Source: CAZGVW01 sp964529265 (GTDB lineage Bacteria; Planctomycetota; Phycisphaerae; Phycisphaerales; UBA1924). Taken from it: DNA of 7,546 nt. Below, in pieces: positions 4,381 through 7,546 of this stretch. The position numbers were made by a program, and so were the translations under genes. A model generated the notes under the pieces. The model was not told the origin of the DNA. It made no database searches and saw only the letters and a program-made list of their open reading frames with translations. The stretch lies in assembly GCA_964529265.1 (NCBI GenBank), contig CAZGVW010000188.1, positions 1 to 7,546 on the forward strand. Direction: 5' to 3'. Positions within the stretch are counted from its first letter, which is position 1. The number at the start of each line of letters is the position of its first letter.

Positions 4381-6167
4381 GTCGAGAGGCGCTCGGTGAG
4401 GAACGGCGCGACGGCGTCGAGGGCGATGCGCTCCTGCTGCTGGGTATCGCGGTGGCGGACGGTGACGGTGTGGTCGTTGAGAGAATCGCCATCGATGGTG
4501 AAGCAGAATGGGCAGCCGGCTTCGTCCATGCGGGCGTAGCGCTTGCCGATGGATTGCTTGGCGTCGGTTTCGATGAAGCCGCGGCTGCCGAAGCGGGCGT
4601 GGAGGTCGGCGGTGAGTTTCTCGGCGATTTCGGGCATGCCGTCCTTGTTCACGAGTGGGAAGACGGCGGCCTTGATGGGGGCGATGCGAGGGTGAAGTTT
4701 CAGGATTTCGGGGCTGGGGCGGGAGGGATCGACGGTGTAGGCCTCGCAGATGAGGGCGAGGGCGCCGCGGTCGAGGCCTGCGGCGGGCTCGATGCAGTGC
4801 GGGATGTAGCGTTCGCCCTTGCGCGCGCCGTTGGGCAGGAGTTCGCCGCGGTCGGTGTCGAAATAATCGAGTTTGACGCCGGAGTGCTTCTGGTGCTGGG
4901 TGAGATCGAAATCGCCGCGGTGGGCGATGCCTTCGAGTTCGCCGAAGCCTGGGGCGGTGAAGGGGAAGCGGTATTCGACGTCGCTGGTGCCGCAGGAATA
5001 GTGGCTGAGTTCGTCCTTGTCATGCTCGCGGAGCAGGAGGTTATCGCCGGCGAGGCCGATGGCCTGCCACCACTCCATGCGGAAATCGCGCCAGAAGCGG
5101 TACCACTGCTCGGACTCGGAGGGGTGGCAGAAGAACTCGAGTTCGGCCTGCTCGAACTCGCGGGAGCGGAAGGTGAAGTTGCGCGGGGTCACTTCGTTGC
5201 GGAAGGAGATTCCGGTGTTGCCGATTCCGAAGGGGACGCGCACGCGCGTGGTGTCCACGACGTTCTTGAACTGGACGAAGATGCCCTGGGCGGTTTCGGG
5301 GCGGAGGAAGACTTTGTCGTCTTCGGTGGCGGTGGCGCCGGTGTAGGTGAAGAACATCAGGTTGAACTGGCGTGGGGCGGTGAGCGTACCTCGGTTGTCG
5401 GTAAACGGTGATGGCATCGAGGCCGGATTCGATTTCAGCGTGTCCATTGGCACAGGAAGCACAACGCAACCCTGCAAGTTCCCACCACCCAGATCAAACA
5501 CTACTACCTGCGGCTCGCCTGGATCCTGATAGGCCTTTACGAACTTTATCCCCCATCGTTTTTGCAGCTTGGCATCCGCTTTCAGTATCTGAAGTGCTTC
5601 CTGCTCGTTGGACGCAACGACCGTATGCGTCGCTATAACCGTCCCAACGTTGCCCTTCCAAAACTCCCCGAACGACTCGCGTACATCCTTCGCGATATCA
5701 TCAGGATCACTTGTTCCACCCGCTACGAACCAGATCCCTTGCTCTTGCGGTCGGAAGAATCCCTGCAAGTGATCCGCCCGAAACCTCTGCTTCGTCTCCT
5801 TGTCATCAACCATCGGATCATTGAACCCACCGACGTGCCCGCTGGCCTCCCACACCTTCGGGTGCTGGATGATGCGTGTCTCGACGGGGACGCAGCGGAC
5901 GCGCTGGCCGTTCGGGCCCTTGCGGCCCCAGCAGGGGTTCATGATCATGTCCTGCCACCAGGCGTCGCGCAGGTTCTTCTTGAGTTGCGCGCCGAGGGGG
6001 CCGTAATCCCAGAATCCGTTTATGCCGCCGTAGATTTCGCTGGCCTGGTAGATGAAGCCGCGGCGTTTGCAGAGCGCCATGATGGCGTCCATGGACTTGG
6101 CGCCGGTGGCGGAGGGGGATTCGATGGGCGGGGGGTTTTTCGCGGCTGTCTGCGGGGAATCGGGCAT
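4377..6167 (-). CDS. glyQS: Glycyl-tRNA synthetase, single-chain dimeric type
   Basis: This 596-residue class II enzyme charges tRNA-Gly with glycine using ATP. Residues are numbered from ATG 6167. Visible signatures are the N-terminal catalytic entry I45-Y-G-G-I-N-G-F-W-D-Y-G-P-L-G, H111-V-G-G-F-N-D-P-M, R130-A-D-H-L, P265-R-Q-F-N-L-M-F, R289-P-E-T-A-Q-G, motif 2 F322-R-N-E-V-T-P-R...F-R-S-R-E-F-E-Q-A-E, motif 3 G464-L-D-R-G-A-L, and the anticodon-binding domain (about 494-596) with I540-G-K-R-Y-A-R-M-D-E-A-G-C-P-F-C. It is the alpha2 type, not the alpha2beta2 GlyQ/GlyS pair. ATG 6167 is preferred: GGAG lies ten bases upstream, and the upstream frame (to 6260) runs into repeats. Cys pairs often found around the DPMVD motif and before LTxPRxFN are absent. 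A 97-residue insert of unusual composition lies at residues 137-233. The gene is followed by the overlapping methyltransferase. Confidence 0.96.
   Translation of the reverse strand: MPDSPQTAAKNPPPIESPSATGAKSMDAIMALCKRRGFIYQASEIYGGINGFWDYGPLGAQLKKNLRDAWWQDMIMNPCWGRKGPNGQRVRCVPVETRIIQHPKVWEASGHVGGFNDPMVDDKETKQRFRADHLQGFFRPQEQGIWFVAGGTSDPDDIAKDVRESFGEFWKGNVGTVIATHTVVASNEQEALQILKADAKLQKRWGIKFVKAYQDPGEPQVVVFDLGGGNLQGCVVLPVPMDTLKSNPASMPSPFTDNRGTLTAPRQFNLMFFTYTGATATEDDKVFLRPETAQGIFVQFKNVVDTTRVRVPFGIGNTGISFRNEVTPRNFTFRSREFEQAELEFFCHPSESEQWYRFWRDFRMEWWQAIGLAGDNLLLREHDKDELSHYSCGTSDVEYRFPFTAPGFGELEGIAHRGDFDLTQHQKHSGVKLDYFDTDRGELLPNGARKGERYIPHCIEPAAGLDRGALALICEAYTVDPSRPSPEILKLHPRIAPIKAAVFPLVNKDGMPEIAEKLTADLHARFGSRGFIETDAKQSIGKRYARMDEAGCPFCFTIDGDSLNDHTVTVRHRDTQQQERIALDAVAPFLTERLST
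5470..5770 (-). other. In-frame extra segment in glyQS bounded by 10-bp direct repeats
   Basis: CCCTGCAAGT occurs at 5470-5479 and again at 5761-5770, exactly 291 bases (97 codons) apart, encoding H-L-Q-G on one side and N-L-Q-G on the other. Between them GlyRS has 97 residues (137-233) that I cannot place in any family. The pattern suggests alternating strands and helices (G-I-W-F-V-A, D-P-D-D-I-A-K-D-V, N-V-G-T-V-I-A-T, N-E-Q-E-A-L-Q-I-L-K, P-Q-V-V-V-F-D-L-G-G-G). Removing one repeat unit plus this segment would leave a connector of about 30 residues between R-A-D-H-L and L-T-x-P-R-x-F-N, close to what I recall for other single-chain enzymes. Local GC is about 50-57% per 60 bases against 65-77% in the flanks, with codons such as ATA, GTA, GGA and ACA. 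The atypical composition extends somewhat past both repeats (about 5341-5850). Confidence 0.7.
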
Positions 6168-6203
6168 GTGGCGGTGGCTCCGATCGTGTGAAGAGGGGCG
6201 GCC

Positions 6204-6232
6204 ACTATAGCCGTGAGCGGGGGCTTTCTGGA
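6204..6232 (-). promoter_or_regulatory. Candidate promoter of glyQS
   Basis: On the minus strand TATAGT (6209-6204) matches five of six positions of the -10 consensus. A 17-base spacer separates it from TCCAGA (6232-6227), a poor -35 with three of six matches. Transcription would start near 6197, giving a leader of about 30 bases that contains GGAG ahead of ATG 6167. No T-box or other leader structure fits in that length. Confidence 0.4.
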
Positions 6233-6240
6233 CAGATCGC

Positions 6241-6257
6241 TCGCCGCTGCGCGGCGA
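6241..6257. other. GC hairpin beside the 35-bp repeats
   Basis: TCGCCGC (6241-6247) and GCGGCGA (6251-6257) are exact reverse complements around TGC. The stem abuts the first 35-base repeat and lies upstream of the candidate glyQS promoter. There is no T run on either side, so it is not an obvious terminator. It may be part of the neighbouring repeat element. Confidence 0.5.
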
Positions 6258-6360
6258 CACAGGCGGGACGCCTGTGCCACTGAAGGCAAGGACACAGGCG
6301 GGACGCCTATGCCACTGAAGGCAAAGACACAGGCGGGGACGCCTGTGTCACTGAAGGGCA
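6256..6360. repeat. Three tandem 35-bp hairpin repeats
   Basis: Three units (6256-6290, 6291-6325, 6326-6360) start with GACACAGGCGGG and end with CACTGAAGGCAA or a close variant. Each contains its own inverted repeat. Unit 1 has CACAGGCG, loop GGA, CGCCTGTG. Unit 2 has one mismatch (CGCCTATG). Unit 3 is the longest, GACACAGGCG, loop GGGA, CGCCTGTGTC, a 10-bp stem. The array fills the space between the reductase stop (6361) and the glyQS promoter region. Unlike CRISPR, there are no spacers. From memory, similar hairpin units are scattered through planctomycete genomes. A function in transcript ends or as a mobile palindromic element is inference. Confidence 0.88.
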
Positions 6361-7266
6361 TCAGGTCTGGCCGATCCAATCGGGCTTGGCGACGTGGCGC
6401 CAGCGGGCGCGGATGGAATCGATGTCGGTTTGCGGGAGCGGGCCGGCGTCGAGGAGTTGCGCGTTCTCCGACCAGCGGCCGGGCTTCGTGGTGCCGACGA
6501 TGGCGGTGTGGACGCCGGGCTGGCTGAGTGTGAAGCGGAGGGCGATTCCGGGGGCGATTCCGGGGGCGGGGGCGGTTTTGAGGAAATCGAAATCGAGGGC
6601 GCGGAGGCGGCGCCAGTATTCGGTGTGGTAGGAGTTGTCGGGGGGCGCATCGCAAGTGCGCCAGGCGGCGTTGGCGATGGGGCGCTTGGCGATGACGCCC
6701 ATGTGGCGCTCGCGCGCGGCGGGGAGGACGAGATCGAGCGCTTCCTGGTCGGCGACGCTGATCGAGATCTGGAGCGCATCGAACGCGCCGGATTCGACGG
6801 CGAACTTCGCGGCGGTTGAATCGCCGCTGTAGCCGATGAAGCGCGTCTTTCCCTGGCGCTGCGCCTGCTGGAGGGCGCGGATGACATCGCCCTGTTTCAG
6901 GAGATCGAGGGAGCAGGAGTGCAGTTGCACGAGGTCGAGGACATCGGTGCGGAGGCGCTTCAGGCTGCGCTCGATGGAGGCGGCGATCTGATCGGGCTTC
7001 CACGCGGGGTCGTCCCACGTCGGGTGGTGGCCGCACTTGGTGAAGAGGAAGTAGTCGCTTCGGCGGTGGGAGACGGCGCGGCCGATTTTCTCCTCGCTGG
7101 CGCGGTAGCACTCGGCGGTGTCGATGACGTTGAGGCCGGCGTCGAGGGCGGCGTTCAGGAGGCGCTCGACCTGATCGGGCGCAGTGTTCTGGTGGCCGAT
7201 TTCCGAGCCGCCGAAGCCGAGCGGACTGACGCGCATGCCGGTGCGGCCCATTTCTCGCAGTTCCAT
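6361..7266 (-). CDS. Aldo/keto reductase family oxidoreductase
   Basis: This 301-residue cytoplasmic enzyme has a TIM-barrel fold, predicted to reduce a carbonyl substrate with NAD(P)H. The catalytic tetrad is visible: D49 and Y54 in V-I-D-T-A-E-C-Y, K77 in F-T-K-C-G-H, and H116 in V-Q-L-H-S-C. The N terminus M-E-L-R-E-M-G-R-T-G-M-R-V-S-P-L-G-F-G is the standard first strand. The cofactor-binding end is I256-V-G-T-T-K-P-G-R-W-S-E-N. ATG 7266 is chosen because it starts exactly at this strand and has AAGGA eight bases upstream. The frame stays open upstream through the antisense strand of the tRNA, which is not coding. A 12-bp tandem duplication gives P-G-I-A twice (235-242). The substrate is not identifiable. 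It precedes glyQS on the same strand but is separated by the repeat array and a likely promoter. Confidence 0.93.
   Translation of the reverse strand: MELREMGRTGMRVSPLGFGGSEIGHQNTAPDQVERLLNAALDAGLNVIDTAECYRASEEKIGRAVSHRRSDYFLFTKCGHHPTWDDPAWKPDQIAASIERSLKRLRTDVLDLVQLHSCSLDLLKQGDVIRALQQAQRQGKTRFIGYSGDSTAAKFAVESGAFDALQISISVADQEALDLVLPAARERHMGVIAKRPIANAAWRTCDAPPDNSYHTEYWRRLRALDFDFLKTAPAPGIAPGIALRFTLSQPGVHTAIVGTTKPGRWSENAQLLDAGPLPQTDIDSIRARWRHVAKPDWIGQT
6541..6564 (-). repeat. In-frame 12-bp tandem duplication in the reductase gene
   Basis: GGCGATTCCGGG is present twice back to back (6541-6552, 6553-6564), encoding P-G-I-A-P-G-I-A on the minus strand. It keeps the frame and probably lengthens a loop ahead of the strand A-L-R-F-T-L. 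Confidence 0.8.
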
Positions 7267-7289
7267 GCGGCGTTTCCTTGTGGTTGTGC

Positions 7290-7320
7290 GGGGGATCCGG
7301 GGGTCCGGGGCTCCGGGGGG
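7290..7320 (+). other. G-quadruplex-type G-tract element
   Basis: Four G runs on the plus strand (7290-7294, 7299-7303, 7307-7310, 7315-7320) are separated by ATCC, TCC and CTCC. This satisfies the four-tract quadruplex pattern with short loops, and can also be read as an imperfect tandem repeat of about eight bases. It lies in the 84-base gap between the divergent reductase and tRNA-Arg genes, where promoters of both must sit. Folding is not shown by the sequence alone. Confidence 0.6.
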
Positions 7321-7333
7321 AAGAGGTGGAGCG

Positions 7334-7339
7334 TACACT
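7334..7339 (+). promoter_or_regulatory. Possible -10 element of tRNA-Arg
   Basis: TACACT matches four of six positions of the -10 consensus and lies eleven bases before the first base of the tRNA, a normal distance for a tRNA gene. No -35 match stands at the usual spacing (7311-7316 is CTCCGG), so the call rests on position alone. Confidence 0.25.
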
Positions 7340-7350
7340 ATTGGCGCAGA

Positions 7351-7423
7351 GCGCCCGTAGCTCAACGGATAGAGCATCGGTCTTCGGAACCGAGGGTTGG
7401 AGGTTCGAATCCTCCCGGGCGTA
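7351..7423 (+). tRNA. tRNA-Arg (anticodon UCG)
   Basis: A full cloverleaf can be drawn. The acceptor stem GCGCCCG (7351-7357) pairs with CGGGCGT (7416-7422), closed by a G-U pair at position 1-72, with A7423 as discriminator. The D stem is GCTC/GAGC (7360-7363, 7372-7375). The anticodon stem TCGGT/ACCGA (7377-7381, 7389-7393) carries the loop CTTCGGA with anticodon TCG at 7384-7386. The T stem is GGAGG/CCTCC (7399-7403, 7411-7415) with TTCGAAT in the loop. CCA is not encoded, so the tail must be added enzymatically. It decodes CGA and other CGN Arg codons. Its antisense frames give well-known spurious peptides. Confidence 0.95.
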
Positions 7424-7443
7424 TTGGCGGTGGGAATAGCGGA

Positions 7444-7546
7444 GCGCCTGGGCGCATCGTCGTGGGGGGGCCCCACGCCGCGGGCCCCCCCCGCCCCACC
7501 CCCCCAAAGGGGCCTCACCCGCGGGGGCGCGCGGCGCGGGCGGCGC
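7444..7546. other. Extreme G/C tail of the window with small hairpins
   Basis: After the tRNA there is no recognisable gene. GCGCC/GGCGC (7444-7448, 7451-7455) and CGTGGGG/CCCCACG (7461-7467, 7471-7477) can form small stems. No T run follows, so neither is a standard terminator. From about 7463 on the sequence is nearly pure G and C with long homopolymers, which may mark a contig end with lower base accuracy. Confidence 0.45.

Noticed and set aside
3484..5411. Long plus-strand frames opposite the methyltransferase and glyQS genes
   Set aside because: Both have the Gly/Ala/Glu-rich composition of antisense frames in high-GC DNA, and the minus strand carries conserved enzyme motifs over the same span.
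5470..5770. Intein in GlyRS
   Set aside because: The segment is too short, does not begin with Cys, Ser or Thr, lacks the terminal His-Asn pair, and shows no endonuclease motif.
6168..6240. T-box or other leader riboswitch before glyQS
   Set aside because: The leader from the candidate start is about 30 bases, no T-box sequence or specifier loop is visible, and T-boxes are not expected in this phylum.
6168..6260. N-terminal extension of GlyRS up to an ATG at 6260
   Set aside because: The extension lies across a GC hairpin, the edge of the repeat array and a likely promoter, has no family similarity, and ATG 6167 has a GGAG site at usable distance.
6256..6360. CRISPR array
   Set aside because: The 35-base units follow each other directly without spacers, and no cas gene is present.
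7363..7420. Peptides on the minus strand such as G-R-I-R-T-S-N-P-R-F-R-R-P-M-L-Y-P-L-S-Y-G-R and E-D-S-N-L-Q-P-S-V-P-K-T-D
   Set aside because: These are the familiar false translations of the antisense strand of a tRNA gene. The cloverleaf at 7351-7423 explains the sequence fully.

Overview
The window looks like a chromosomal segment of a high-GC planctomycete, most likely near Phycisphaerae. The grounds are a secreted protein ending in a dockerin-type Ca-binding tail (C-P-G-D-L-D-G-D-G followed by D-L-A-I-V-L-G-S-W-G), a small BFD-type [2Fe-2S] protein of the kind seen in that phylum, about 65-75% GC, start codons often lacking a Shine-Dalgarno sequence, and intergenic heptamer and hairpin repeats. 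The taxonomy is inferred from memory of families, not from a search.

Layout. Positions 1-257 hold no supportable gene: first a G-rich stretch, then two facing arrays of 7-base repeats that include a perfect 22-bp inverted repeat. A small [2Fe-2S] protein follows (258-533, +), then a perfect 12-bp hairpin (634-660), then a Sua5-type threonylcarbamoyl-AMP synthase (699-1781, -). A divergent gap containing a possible Shine-Dalgarno-masking hairpin leads into an exported dockerin-tailed protein (2010-3338, +), closed by a textbook intrinsic terminator (3381-3411) and a second heptamer array (3414-3441). The rest is mostly minus strand. A SAM-dependent methyltransferase (3535-4380) overlaps the end of glycyl-tRNA synthetase (4377-6167) by ATGA. 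Upstream of that are three 35-base hairpin repeats (6256-6360) and an aldo/keto reductase (6361-7266). A G-tract element (7290-7320) separates the reductase from a divergent tRNA-Arg(UCG) (7351-7423, +), and the window ends in extreme G/C sequence.

Genes working together. Three loci serve translation: Sua5 makes the intermediate for t6A in ANN-decoding tRNAs, GlyRS charges tRNA-Gly, and tRNA-Arg decodes CGN codons. The methyltransferase is translationally coupled to GlyRS, but its substrate cannot be read from the sequence. The other genes are ordinary accessory functions with no visible pathway link.

The most interesting signal is inside glyQS. A patch of about 500 bp (roughly 5341-5850) has much lower GC, opposite G/C skew and different codon use from the rest of the gene. 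Within it is an extra in-frame 97-codon segment bounded by a 10-bp direct repeat (5470-5479 and 5761-5770, exactly 291 bp apart), located where GlyRS enzymes normally have only a short connector. I see no defence system, CRISPR array, phage or transposase gene in this window.
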